Shown: positions 1 through 8,649 of the stretch, piece by piece | Layout: every line of letters begins with the position of its first letter | Position numbering within the stretch: position 1 is the first letter of the stretch | Origin: Cognatilysobacter terrigena | GTDB lineage: Bacteria; Pseudomonadota; Gammaproteobacteria; Xanthomonadales; Xanthomonadaceae | Assembly: GCF_004361065.1 (NCBI RefSeq) | Contig: NZ_SELT01000028.1 | Location: 1-33,288 of the forward strand | Direction: 5' to 3' | Length of the DNA stretch: 33,288 nucleotides | Position numbers and translations under genes: made by a program | The notes under the pieces: generated by a model | The model's database searches: none | Told to the model about the DNA's origin: nothing | What the model saw: the letters and a program-made list of their open reading frames with translations, nothing else

Positions 1-1978
1 AGTCCTGCGCGAATCCCGCGCCGTTGTCGCGCACGAAGTATTCGCCGCCGGACGTCAGGCCGAATTCGATGACGGCGGGATCGCGATCGCGCGTGAACTT
101 CCAGGCATTGCCGATGAGGTTCTGCAGGAGGTTGCGCAGTAGCGTGGCGTCGCCTTCGACATCGAGACCGGGCTGCACGCGTACGTCGAGATTGCGCGTC
201 GGCTCGGATACGGTGAGCTCCTCGATCACTTCGCTGGCCACGCGACTCAGGTTGACGGTCTCGACCTTCAGGGCGCTGCGCGACAGACGCGCGAGCTGCA
301 GCATGGAGTCGATGAGCTCGCCCATGCGCGTCGCCGCGCGGCGCACGCGCGAGAGGTAATCGCGCCCCGGATCGTCGAGCCGTTCGGCATAGCGCTCGGC
401 GAGGATGCGGCTGAAACCGTCGATCGCGCGCAGCGGCGCGCGCAGGTCGTGCGACACGCTGTAGGCGAACGACTCGAGCTCCTGGTTCGCGCGCATCAAT
501 TCGCGCGTGCGCAACGCGACGCGCGCTTCCAGCGTGCGGTTCAGCGCGTGGACACGCGCCTCGGCGAGCAGGCGCTCGGTGACGTCTTCCATCTGCAGCA
601 GGCCGGCGACGTCCTGCCCGATGTTGCCCGGGATCGGCGAATAGGTCAGGTGCACGTGGCGGGTCGTGCCGTCGGGGCGGTGGAAGCGGCGCATCGCGCG
701 CCAAACGCCATCGCCGTCGTTGCGCGCGAGCGACTCGCCTTCGCGCAGGTCGAACAACGATTCGAATGGCAGCCCGACGATCGCGTCCGGTCGACGCCCG
801 AACATCGCCGCGAACGCCGGATTGACGTCGACGATGCAGTCGCGGCTGTCGACCAGCGCCTTGCCGATCGCGGAGTACTGCATCGCCGCACGGAAGCGGA
901 CCTCGCTGCGACGGAATTCTTCGGTCAGGCGGCCGGCGATCTCACGCGCTCGCGTGCCGGTGCGCGCGAGCGTGAAGGCGACGCCGTACAGCAGCAGTGC
1001 GGCGATCAGGCCGAGCGCGAGCGTGCCCTGCAGTGTGCGCAGGCCGGGGACTTCGTCGGTGAGGGGCGGCGACGCAAAGTCGAAACGCCATTTGCGTCCG
1101 TAGACGTCGACGGTGCTGCTGCGGGTGAACGCCGGATGCGGCACGCGTCGCCCGCCGTCGTAAAGCAGATGCGGCGTTGCGTCGGTGACATCCACGATGC
1201 GCACGTGCATGTCCTGCAGGTGGCTGCCGAGCGCAGCGTCGACCATGTCCTGCACATGGAACGGCACGTAGATCCAACCCTGCATCGCGTCGCGACGCGT
1301 CGATGCGGTGACGGGCATGTCCGCCAATCGGAAGATCGGCAGGTAGATCTGCACGCTGACGCGGTGCGTGCCGCCGTCCTGCACCAGTTGCACGGGTCCG
1401 CTGAGCCGCGGCGCCCCGCTGTCGAGCGCAGCCTCCATGGCGGCGTGACGCACCGGTTCGCTGTACATGTCGTAGCCGATCGCCGCGACGTTCTCGGGGC
1501 GGCGCGGTTCGAGATAGAGGATCGGCCCGTAGATCGCGCGAACCCCGCGCGGCCGGATGTTGAGCAGGCCATAGCCGGTTTCCCGCCAGCCGAGCTGCAC
1601 ATCGGGAAGACGCGAGCTGGGCACGTAACCGGCGAAACCGAGGCCGAGGATCGCCGGATAGCGCTCGGCAATGCCCATGCCTTCGACGTAGGACTGCCAC
1701 TGACGTGGTGTCGGACGTGCGACGGACGCGAACAGCGACACGCCACCGCGCGTGATCAGTTCGTACTGCGCGAGCCGGCCTTGGACGATGCCCGCGATCT
1801 CGTCGCTGTCGGCTTCGAATTGCGCACGCGCGGCGCGGATCTCGCGCGTGCGTGCGTTCGTCCATGTCCACGACACGAGCAGGAGCGAGGCGATGAGGAC
1901 GCCGAACGCGAGCAGGTGGCTGCCCCGGGGCACCACACGCGACCACAGCGATTCCTTCGTCAGGCCGTCACGCTCCAT
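1..1978 (-). CDS. CHASE-PAS sensor histidine kinase (C-terminus cut by window edge)
   Basis: Membrane-bound sensor kinase that should autophosphorylate a histidine in response to a periplasmic ligand. 659 residues are visible and the reading frame runs off the left edge, so the end of the ATPase domain is missing. Order seen: a membrane segment near residues 20-40, a CHASE-like periplasmic sensor region (about 70-300), a second membrane segment (about 315-340), a PAS domain (about 360-475), a short coiled linker, then a HisKA domain with H-box SVSHDLRAP (phospho-acceptor His510) and the N-box region NLIGNAWKF near residue 615. The DNGAGF (G1) motif lies right at the edge. The ATG start has no Shine-Dalgarno but a TATGCT hexamer 6 nt upstream. 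No response regulator is visible beside it; any partner would lie further left. Ligand unknown. Confidence 0.93.
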   Translation of the reverse strand, partial: MERDGLTKESLWSRVVPRGSHLLAFGVLIASLLLVSWTWTNARTREIRAARAQFEADSDEIAGIVQGRLAQYELITRGGVSLFASVARPTPRQWQSYVEGMGIAERYPAILGLGFAGYVPSSRLPDVQLGWRETGYGLLNIRPRGVRAIYGPILYLEPRRPENVAAIGYDMYSEPVRHAAMEAALDSGAPRLSGPVQLVQDGGTHRVSVQIYLPIFRLADMPVTASTRRDAMQGWIYVPFHVQDMVDAALGSHLQDMHVRIVDVTDATPHLLYDGGRRVPHPAFTRSSTVDVYGRKWRFDFASPPLTDEVPGLRTLQGTLALGLIAALLLYGVAFTLARTGTRAREIAGRLTEEFRRSEVRFRAAMQYSAIGKALVDSRDCIVDVNPAFAAMFGRRPDAIVGLPFESLFDLREGESLARNDGDGVWRAMRRFHRPDGTTRHVHLTYSPIPGNIGQDVAGLLQMEDVTERLLAEARVHALNRTLEARVALRTRELMRANQELESFAYSVSHDLRAPLRAIDGFSRILAERYAERLDDPGRDYLSRVRRAATRMGELIDSMLQLARLSRSALKVETVNLSRVASEVIEELTVSEPTRNLDVRVQPGLDVEGDATLLRNLLQNLIGNAWKFTRDRDPAVIEFGLTSGGEYFVRDNGAGFAQD

Positions 1979-1984
1979 CGGCAC

Positions 1985-1990
1985 AGCATA
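1985..1990 (-). promoter_or_regulatory. -10 element of a putative leaderless promoter for the histidine kinase
   Basis: TATGCT on the minus strand, separated by exactly 6 nt from the ATG, with no purine-rich Shine-Dalgarno in between. That spacing would put transcription start at the start codon. No good -35 is visible. Same arrangement as at five other genes in this window. Confidence 0.4.
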
Positions 1991-2018
1991 CCGTCGCCGT
2001 CCGTCCCGTCATCACGCG

Positions 2019-2046
2019 AAAAAAAAGCCCAGCCTTGCGGCTGGGC
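2019..2046 (-). terminator. Rho-independent terminator of ssrA
   Basis: On the minus strand, a perfect 8-bp stem (GCCCAGCC / GGCTGGGC) closed by a GCAA tetraloop and followed by eight T residues. It lies 7 nt beyond the CCA end of tmRNA and before the histidine kinase start, so it separates the two transcription units. Confidence 0.92.
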
Positions 2047-2053
2047 CTCGTGT

Positions 2054-2407
<354 letters not shown>

Positions 2408-2435
2408 GGGGACAGCAATGTTCGCTGACGGACCC

Positions 2436-2463
2436 AGTATAGGGCCGGTCGCGCCCCGCTCAA
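2436..2463 (-). promoter_or_regulatory. sigma-70 promoter of ssrA
   Basis: Minus strand TTGAGC (-35, 2458-2463), 16-nt spacer, TATACT (-10, 2436-2441). The mature tmRNA 5' end lies about 28 nt downstream of the -10, consistent with a short precursor trimmed by RNase P. The -35 overlaps the stop codon of pdeM. Confidence 0.65.
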
Positions 2464-3158
2464 CCCTTGGAGCGACGGCGGCTCGCCGCGGGTTCATCCG
2501 CCGGTCGCCGGATCCAGGCGGCCGTTCCGGCGGCGCACACCACCAGCCCGTCCGCGCGCGATGCGTCGACGTGGCAGCCGCCGGTGAATTCCGAGAACGC
2601 GGGCAGCACGGTCATCCGCGGTTGCAGCCAGAACACGGGCCACCGCCGCGGTCCCAGCTCGGCGATCCCGACGCACGGGTGCAGATGCCCGCTCAGGACG
2701 TGATGACCATCGACCTCGACCGGCTCGTGCCTCAGTGCGAAGGGCCCCACGTCGCGGGCCTCGCCGAGCAGCTCGACATCGAGGCCCGCGTCGGCGAGCG
2801 CGCGGTCGTGGTTGCCCGTCAACGCCGCCACCTGCACGTTCGGGTGCGCGTCCTGCCACGTCGCCCAGTCGCGCAACCACGCGCTGTCGTGTACGGCGCC
2901 GTGCAGGACGTCGCCCAGAATCCAGACCGAGGTCGCGCCGGTCAGCGCGACCGCGTCGGCGAGCCGGCCGAGGTCGCCCATCGTGCCGCCGCGCGGCAGG
3001 CCGATGCCCGCACGACGGAAGACGTCGGCCTTACCGAGGTGCAGATCGGACAGGAACAGCCGGCGCTCGCGCACCCAGTACAGCGCGCGCGCGGCGAGCA
3101 GTTGCATCGCCTCGCCGGCGATGTCCGCATCGGCCCACAGGCCGTGGTCAGCGGCCAT
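2460..3158 (-). CDS. pdeM: ligase-associated metallophosphoesterase PdeM
   Basis: Calcineurin-like metallophosphoesterase of the ligase-associated DNA repair cluster; in Pseudomonas the homologue is a manganese-dependent DNA nuclease. The dinuclear metal motifs are all present: SDLHLGK (D38, H40), GDVLHG (82-87), GNHD (115-118), His144 and GHLH (157-160). I chose the ATG at 3158 (232 residues) because a GGAG lies 7 nt upstream. An in-frame GTG at 3185 would only add nine residues and lacks a comparable site. The start overlaps the helicase stop by 11 nt. Last gene of the four-gene operon; its stop overlaps the ssrA -35 element. Confidence 0.92.
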   Translation of the reverse strand: MAADHGLWADADIAGEAMQLLAARALYWVRERRLFLSDLHLGKADVFRRAGIGLPRGGTMGDLGRLADAVALTGATSVWILGDVLHGAVHDSAWLRDWATWQDAHPNVQVAALTGNHDRALADAGLDVELLGEARDVGPFALRHEPVEVDGHHVLSGHLHPCVGIAELGPRRWPVFWLQPRMTVLPAFSEFTGGCHVDASRADGLVVCAAGTAAWIRRPADEPAASRRRSKG

Positions 3159-5880
3159 GACGTTTCTCCAGACGCGCTGCAGCACGCTGCACGCGCGTCT
3201 TCCAGTCTTCGGTACTGAGCTGGCCGCGCATGCCTTCGGCCCACAGCGGGAACGACAGTGGGGTCAGCCCGCGCGGACGCAGCAGCATGACGTCGCGCGA
3301 TGCGCAGTCGTCCAGCACACGCTGCAGGCGCTGCACTTCGAGCTGGCCCGCGAACACTTCGCGTTCGGCAAGTTCCAGCAGCATGTGGTGCGGGTCGTAG
3401 CGTTGGAGCACGTCGTACAACAGCCCGCTCGATGCCTGCAGCTGGCGCATGCTCTTCTGCGGCCGACCCGGCACCGTCGGCGGGAGCAGGCCCGCGATAC
3501 GCGCGATTTCGCGGAACTGGCGGCGCGCGAGCTCGCCGAGATTGAGGCTTTCGCGCAGGTCCTCGTACAACCGCTCCGGCGACATCAGGTCGTGCAGCAA
3601 CGCCTCGTCGATCTGCGGCTCCCGCGCCGGCTTGAGCACGAAGCCGTAGTCGTTCGCCGCGTAGCCGAACGTATTGGGCTCCAGTCGGCCCCAGCGTAGT
3701 GAGACGAGCGCGGCGAGGCCTTCGTTCGCGAGCCGCCCCGCAAACGGAAACACGAACAGCTGCGGCCCTTCGCGCGTCTTCGTCCACTCCACGAGCAGTT
3801 GCCCGGCGCGCGGCAGCGACGAAATACGCGACTGCAGTTCGAGCAGGCCTGCGACTGCGCGCATCTCTGGGACGTCGACCGGTCGCGCCAGCAGGCGCTC
3901 GACACGCGCCGCCAGCTCCATCGACAGCGGCTGCTTGATGCCCGTCCACTGCGGCACCTGCCCTTCGCCCGGCGGTGCGCGTTTCACGACGGCCGTCATC
4001 GCTTCCATGCGCACGAGTTGCAACATCCGGCCCGAGAACAGGAAGCGATCGCCGGGCTTGAGGCGCGCGACGAAACCCTCCTCCACTGCCCCCAGCGTGC
4101 CGCCGCGCATGAGCTTCACCGCGACGCTGCCTTCGCTGGTGATGGTGCCGATCGACAGGCGGTGACGCAGCGCAACGCGACGATCGTGCACGACGTAACG
4201 GCCATCGTCGTCGCGCGCCACGCGCTGAAAATCCGGGTAATGCTCGAGCGCGCGACCGCCCTGCACGATGAAGTCGAGCACCGACTGCCAGGCTTCGTCG
4301 GCGAGGTTGGCGAACGCGTGCGTGCCGCGCACTTCCTGCAGCAATTTGTCGGCGTCGAAGCCGCCGCCGAGCGCGAGTGTCACGCAGTGCTGCGCGAGTA
4401 CGTCGAGACTCAGACGCGGCGGACGCCGCGCTTCGACCTCGCCCGCCGAAACGGCTTCACGCACCGCGGCGAACTCCACGAGCTCCAGCATGTGCGTCGG
4501 AACGCAGACGACATGGCCTGACTCGCCGGGTCGATGTTTCGCGCGGCCCGCGCGCTGCAGCAGGCGCGCGGTGCCCTTGGGGCTGCCGAGCTGGAACACC
4601 TGGTCGACGGCAGGAAAGTCGACGCCGAGATCGAGGCTCGATGTCGCCACTACGCATCGCACACTGCCGTCGCGCAGGCCCGCTTCGACCTCGGCGCGAA
4701 TCGATGGATCGAGCGACCCGTGGTGCAGCGCAAGCGTCGACGGATCCTCCGGCCACACCGCCTGCAACGCCTGATGCCACAGCTCCGCAAACGCGCGTGT
4801 ATTGGTGAACAGCAGGCTGGTGCGCGCCTGGAAGATGCGATCGGCGACACGCGACAGCTGCGCGAGTCCGAGGTGACCCGCCCACGGAAAACGCTCGCCC
4901 GCGTCCGGCAGCAGCGTTTCGAGGGTGACCGCGCGTGGCGTCGCGCCGGATACGACGACCGACTGCGGCGCATGCGGCAGCAACACCTCGCGTGCTTCGT
5001 CGAGATTGCCGAGCGTCGCGGAAAGACCCCAGATGCGCAGGTCGGGCGACAACGCACGCAACCGCGCAAGGCAGAGCTGCAACAGCACGCCGCGCTTGGT
5101 GCCGAGCAGTTCGTGCCACTCGTCGACGACGACGCAACGCAGCGACGCGAGGCGCGCACCCGTCTCCGGATACGACAGCAGAAGCGCGAGCGACTCGGGC
5201 GTGGTGACGAGCGCATCGAGCCGACCATCGCGTGCGAGCTTCTTTTCGCGCGCGCTCGCATCACCCGTTCGCAGGCCGATCGCCCAGTCGAGACCCAGTG
5301 CGTCGGCGGGCTCGCGCAGCGCGCGCAGCGTGTCGGTGGCGAGCGCGCGAAGCGGCGTCACCCACAGGACCTGCAGGTCGCGTTCGGCGGACGGCTTCGC
5401 ACTGCGCTCGTGCGCGCCCGCCACGGCTTCGATCAACGGGCCGCCGAACGCCGCCAACGTCTTGCCGCTGCCCGTTGGCGTATGAAGCAGGCCGCTCTCG
5501 CCGCGCAGATAGCGCGCCCAGACGTCGCGCTGGAACGGCGCGGGCGACCAGCCGCGGCTGGCGAACCAGTCCGCGAGCACCTGTTGCGGATCGTCGCTCG
5601 CGTCGTGTTTGCGGACGCGCGGACGAACCTCCGTGTCGACCACACCTTCAAGCGCGCAGATCGGGTCGACGGCTCCGGTGCGCTCCGCAAGCTCACGCGT
5701 ACGTTCCGCCCTCGCCTTCGCTTCCGCGCGTCGACGCTCGGCCGCTGCACGTCGCGTCTGCTCGCGACGGATCGAGTCCACGGTCTGGCGCGGCGCATTC
5801 GGATCCGGTCGCTCGGGATACTCGGCGTACGGATCGTCGCCGTCTGGAGGCGTCAGGCCCTTCAACAACCAGCCGCTCAT
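3148..5880 (-). CDS. ligase-associated DEXH-box helicase (Lhr-core type)
   Basis: Superfamily 2 DNA helicase of the Lhr-core family, expected to unwind or translocate on DNA in a repair pathway with its ligase and nuclease neighbours. 910 residues. Seen: Walker A TPTGSGKT (134-141), DEWH box (253-256), SAT (287-289), HHGSLDP (386-392) and motif VI QRAGRAKHR (442-450), followed by the long Lhr-type C-terminal region (about 480-910). The ATG overlaps the ligase stop as ATGA (5877-5880), indicating translational coupling; no separate Shine-Dalgarno. The first 100 or so residues, with a charged RREQTRRAAAERRR-type helix, precede the normal helicase start and look like a lineage-specific extension. 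A shorter start inside this stretch cannot be excluded. Confidence 0.93.
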   Translation of the reverse strand: MSGWLLKGLTPPDGDDPYAEYPERPDPNAPRQTVDSIRREQTRRAAAERRRAEAKARAERTRELAERTGAVDPICALEGVVDTEVRPRVRKHDASDDPQQVLADWFASRGWSPAPFQRDVWARYLRGESGLLHTPTGSGKTLAAFGGPLIEAVAGAHERSAKPSAERDLQVLWVTPLRALATDTLRALREPADALGLDWAIGLRTGDASAREKKLARDGRLDALVTTPESLALLLSYPETGARLASLRCVVVDEWHELLGTKRGVLLQLCLARLRALSPDLRIWGLSATLGNLDEAREVLLPHAPQSVVVSGATPRAVTLETLLPDAGERFPWAGHLGLAQLSRVADRIFQARTSLLFTNTRAFAELWHQALQAVWPEDPSTLALHHGSLDPSIRAEVEAGLRDGSVRCVVATSSLDLGVDFPAVDQVFQLGSPKGTARLLQRAGRAKHRPGESGHVVCVPTHMLELVEFAAVREAVSAGEVEARRPPRLSLDVLAQHCVTLALGGGFDADKLLQEVRGTHAFANLADEAWQSVLDFIVQGGRALEHYPDFQRVARDDDGRYVVHDRRVALRHRLSIGTITSEGSVAVKLMRGGTLGAVEEGFVARLKPGDRFLFSGRMLQLVRMEAMTAVVKRAPPGEGQVPQWTGIKQPLSMELAARVERLLARPVDVPEMRAVAGLLELQSRISSLPRAGQLLVEWTKTREGPQLFVFPFAGRLANEGLAALVSLRWGRLEPNTFGYAANDYGFVLKPAREPQIDEALLHDLMSPERLYEDLRESLNLGELARRQFREIARIAGLLPPTVPGRPQKSMRQLQASSGLLYDVLQRYDPHHMLLELAEREVFAGQLEVQRLQRVLDDCASRDVMLLRPRGLTPLSFPLWAEGMRGQLSTEDWKTRVQRAAARLEKRHGR

Positions 5881-7469
5881 CGCGCGAGCGCTCGCAGCGT
5901 GTCGAGCTTGTCGGCGTCGCGTGGCGTCTTGTCGTGGCGCCAGCGCAGGATGCGTGGGAACCGCACGGCGATGCCCGACTTGTGCCGGCTCGACTTGTTC
6001 ACGGCTTCGAAGCCGAGTTCGAACACGTGCATCGCTTCGACCGAACGGACCGGTCCGAATCGCTCCACGGTATGCGCGCGGATCCAGCGATCGAGCGCGA
6101 GGATTTCCTTGTCGTCGAGACCCGAATACGCCTTCGCGACCGGCACCAGCAGCTCGCCGTCCCACAGGCCGAACGTGTAGTCGGTGAACAGCGTGCTGCG
6201 ACGACCGTGGCCGGACTGCGCGTAGATCAGCACCGCGTCGATGTTCAGCGGGTCGATCTTCCACTTCCACCAGTCGCCGCGACGCCGTCCGACCTGATAC
6301 GTCGACGATCGACGCTTGAGCATCAGCCCTTCGACGCCGCGTTCGCGCGCCGCTTCGCGCAGCGTTCGGGCCTCGGCCCAGTCACCCGCATCGACGACCG
6401 GCGACGGCACGATGCGCGGGTCGTTCGTCGACGACAGCAGGTCTTCAAGCATCAGGCGTCGTTCGCCGAGCGGCAGCTCGCGCAGGTCGCGGCCGTCGAG
6501 TTCGAGCAGGTCGTACGCGAGCACGCAGACGGGCGTGTCGGCGAGCGTCTTCGGGCCGGGCTTGCGACGTTGGATGCGCGTCTGCAGTGCCGTGAACGGC
6601 ATCGGCTGCTCGTCGCCGGGCTTCCACGCCATCAGTTCGCCGTCGATCACGCAGTCGCGCGGCAGCAGCGTGGCCGCGTCTTCGATCTCCGGGAAACGAC
6701 CGTCGAGCCGTTCCTCGCCGCGCGACCACAGCGCGATCTCCGGCCCGCGACGGATCAACTGCAGACGGATGCCGTCCCATTTCCATTCGAGCAGCCAGTC
6801 CTCGATGGCGCCAAGCGTGTCGGCTTCGGCTTCGAGCGGCGACGCGAGGAAGAACGGATACGGTTGTTCTCGATCGCCCGGCAGTTCGTCGGGATTGAGG
6901 AGGTCGCGCAGGAACTGCGGCGTCGGCGCCCAGCTGCCGAGCATGCGCTGTGCGATGCGCGCGATGTCGATGCCCGACATGTCGGCCAGCGCCTGCTGCA
7001 CGAGCCGTTGCGACACGCCGACGCGCAGCGCGCCCGTCAGCATCTTGTTGAACGCGAGGCGCTCGTCGGCGCACAGCGACTTCCAGCCTTCGACGACCGC
7101 GACGCGTCGACGCTCGGGATCGCGCCCGGCCACCGGCAGCAGGCGTTTCTCGATCCACGTATGCAACGGCACGTCGACCGTGCCCTTCGGCGGGTCGTCG
7201 TAAAGCAGCGTCAGCGTCTCGGCGAGGTCGCCGACATGCGCGTGCGAGTCCTCGAACAGCCATTCCGGCATGCCTGTTTCCTGCGACAGCCATTCACGGA
7301 GTTCGCGCGTGTTCGCGATCTTCGCGAGCTTGCCGCCCGACAGCAGCCACAGCGCCCATACCGCGTCCTCGGGCGGGGCGTCGCGGAAGTACGCGATGAG
7401 CGCGGCGCGCTTGTCGAGCGTCGCGGTGCTGCGATCGAGTTCGGTGTAGAGCGCGGCGAAGCGTTTCAC
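5877..7469 (-). CDS. ATP-dependent DNA ligase (ligase-associated repair cluster)
   Basis: Seals nicks in duplex DNA through a lysine-AMP intermediate. 530 residues: an N-terminal DNA-binding domain (1-200), then the nucleotidyltransferase domain with motif I EWKWDG (nucleophile Lys230), motif III VIDGELMAW (from 274), motif IV EGLMLKR (380-386) and motif V WWKWKID (400-406), then an OB-fold (about 410-530). It belongs to the stand-alone PP_1105-like family (TIGR04120), not to LigD: no polymerase or phosphoesterase domain is attached. The start is a GTG at 7469 preceded by GAGGAGG, overlapping the exonuclease stop as GTGA. Upstream in-frame codons inside the exonuclease gene are rejected on this basis. 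Confidence 0.94.
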   Translation of the reverse strand: MKRFAALYTELDRSTATLDKRAALIAYFRDAPPEDAVWALWLLSGGKLAKIANTRELREWLSQETGMPEWLFEDSHAHVGDLAETLTLLYDDPPKGTVDVPLHTWIEKRLLPVAGRDPERRRVAVVEGWKSLCADERLAFNKMLTGALRVGVSQRLVQQALADMSGIDIARIAQRMLGSWAPTPQFLRDLLNPDELPGDREQPYPFFLASPLEAEADTLGAIEDWLLEWKWDGIRLQLIRRGPEIALWSRGEERLDGRFPEIEDAATLLPRDCVIDGELMAWKPGDEQPMPFTALQTRIQRRKPGPKTLADTPVCVLAYDLLELDGRDLRELPLGERRLMLEDLLSSTNDPRIVPSPVVDAGDWAEARTLREAARERGVEGLMLKRRSSTYQVGRRRGDWWKWKIDPLNIDAVLIYAQSGHGRRSTLFTDYTFGLWDGELLVPVAKAYSGLDDKEILALDRWIRAHTVERFGPVRSVEAMHVFELGFEAVNKSSRHKSGIAVRFPRILRWRHDKTPRDADKLDTLRALAR

Positions 7470-8461
7470 TCCGCCTCCTCGCCGTAATCCGTAGCGAAGG
7501 CTTCGGCGTCGATGCCCTCTTCGATTAGTGCGCGGATGATCGCGTCGGTATTGCCGTGCGTCGCGATCACCCGCTTCGCGCCGGTCTCGCGGATCGTGCG
7601 CATGAGGTCCGGCCAGTCGGCGTGGTCGGAGATGACGAAGCCGCGGTCGTAGTTGCGACGACGACGATTGCCGCGCACGCGCATCCAGCCCGAGGCGAAG
7701 CCCGTCTGCGCGCGACGGAAACGCCGCATCCACGGACTGCCGGCCGCGGACGGCGGCGCGAGGATCAATTCACCCGCGAATTCGGCGCCTTTGGCGGTGT
7801 CGGCGACGGGCAAGGTTTCGACCATGCGGATGCCGGCATCGCGATAGACCTGCACGCCGGCCGCTACCGCACCGTGCAGATAGACGGGGCGATCGGTCCA
7901 CATCGCGAGCTCCGCGAGCACGCGTTGCGCCTTGCCGAGCGCGTAGCAGAGCAGCACCGCCGCCTCGCCACGCGTCGCGCAGTGATCGCGCCATTCGACG
8001 ATCTCGCGCGCGACGTCACTGGTGTCGGGCCATCGGTAGATCGGCAGGCCGAAGGTCGCCTCCGTGATGAAGGTGTCGCAGTCGACGACCTCGAACGGCG
8101 CACACGTCGGATCGTGCTGGCGCTTGTAGTCCCCGGACGCCACCCACACCTGCCCGTCGGCCTCGATCCGCACCTGGGCCGAGCCGAGCACATGGCCGGC
8201 CGAGTGGAACGAGACGCGCGCATTGCCGATCTCGAACGGCTCGCCATAGTCGAACGGCCGATACGCCTGCTCGCCGAGCCGCCAGCGCAGGATCGGCAGA
8301 CCGTCGCGTGCGGCGAAATACTCCGCATTACCGGGACGCGCGTGGTCGCCGTGGCCATGCGTAATCACCGCACGTTCCACTGGTTTCCACGGATCGATGT
8401 AGAAGTCGCCCTGCGGGCAGTAGAGCCCTTCGCGGCGGAGGACGACGAGGTCGGAAGGCAT
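7466..8461 (-). CDS. ligase-associated MBL-fold exonuclease (SNM1-like)
   Basis: Predicted DNA exonuclease of the metallo-beta-lactamase/beta-CASP class, first gene of the repair operon. 331 residues. The metal-binding motif THGHGDHA (H35, H37, D39, H40) is intact, as are SAGHVLGSAQ (H90) and ASGDYKRQ (D111). Matches the family that accompanies the ATP-dependent ligase, Lhr-core helicase and PdeM (TIGR04122 type). The ATG at 8461 has no Shine-Dalgarno, but a TACGGT hexamer lies exactly 6 nt upstream, so the operon mRNA may be leaderless. The stop is shared with the ligase start (GTGA). Confidence 0.93.
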   Translation of the reverse strand: MPSDLVVLRREGLYCPQGDFYIDPWKPVERAVITHGHGDHARPGNAEYFAARDGLPILRWRLGEQAYRPFDYGEPFEIGNARVSFHSAGHVLGSAQVRIEADGQVWVASGDYKRQHDPTCAPFEVVDCDTFITEATFGLPIYRWPDTSDVAREIVEWRDHCATRGEAAVLLCYALGKAQRVLAELAMWTDRPVYLHGAVAAGVQVYRDAGIRMVETLPVADTAKGAEFAGELILAPPSAAGSPWMRRFRRAQTGFASGWMRVRGNRRRRNYDRGFVISDHADWPDLMRTIRETGAKRVIATHGNTDAIIRALIEEGIDAEAFATDYGEEAE

Positions 8462-8467
8462 GGAGCG

Positions 8468-8473
8468 ACCGTA
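8468..8473 (-). promoter_or_regulatory. -10 element of a putative leaderless promoter for the repair operon
   Basis: TACGGT on the minus strand, 6 nt before the exonuclease ATG, no Shine-Dalgarno, no convincing -35. The interval back to the terminator at 8595 is only 133 nt and shows no other promoter candidate. Confidence 0.35.
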
Positions 8474-8594
8474 GGCAACGGCACGTCAGCGCGCCGACAA
8501 GGGCGCACGGCGACGGTACGGGCGGTGCGTCTCACCGGACGTGACGGACGACGACGAGGCGGCCGAAATCCGCCACGACCGTCCCGGTAAGGAC

Positions 8595-8622
8595 AAAAAA
8601 AGACGGGGCGCCGAAGCGCCCC
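8595..8622 (-). terminator. Rho-independent terminator after the OmpA-like lipoprotein gene
   Basis: Minus strand 7-bp perfect stem GGGGCGC / GCGCCCC with a TTCG tetraloop, then GTC and seven T residues. It lies 28 nt beyond the lipoprotein stop and closes the leftward cluster. Confidence 0.9.
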
Positions 8623-8649
8623 GCCCTGCCCTCGATCCCCCGATCGGGA

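Noticed and set aside
5881-6270. 130-residue N-terminal extension of the helicase frame
   Set aside because: It lies inside the ligase coding region in another frame; the ATG overlapping the ligase stop is the better start.
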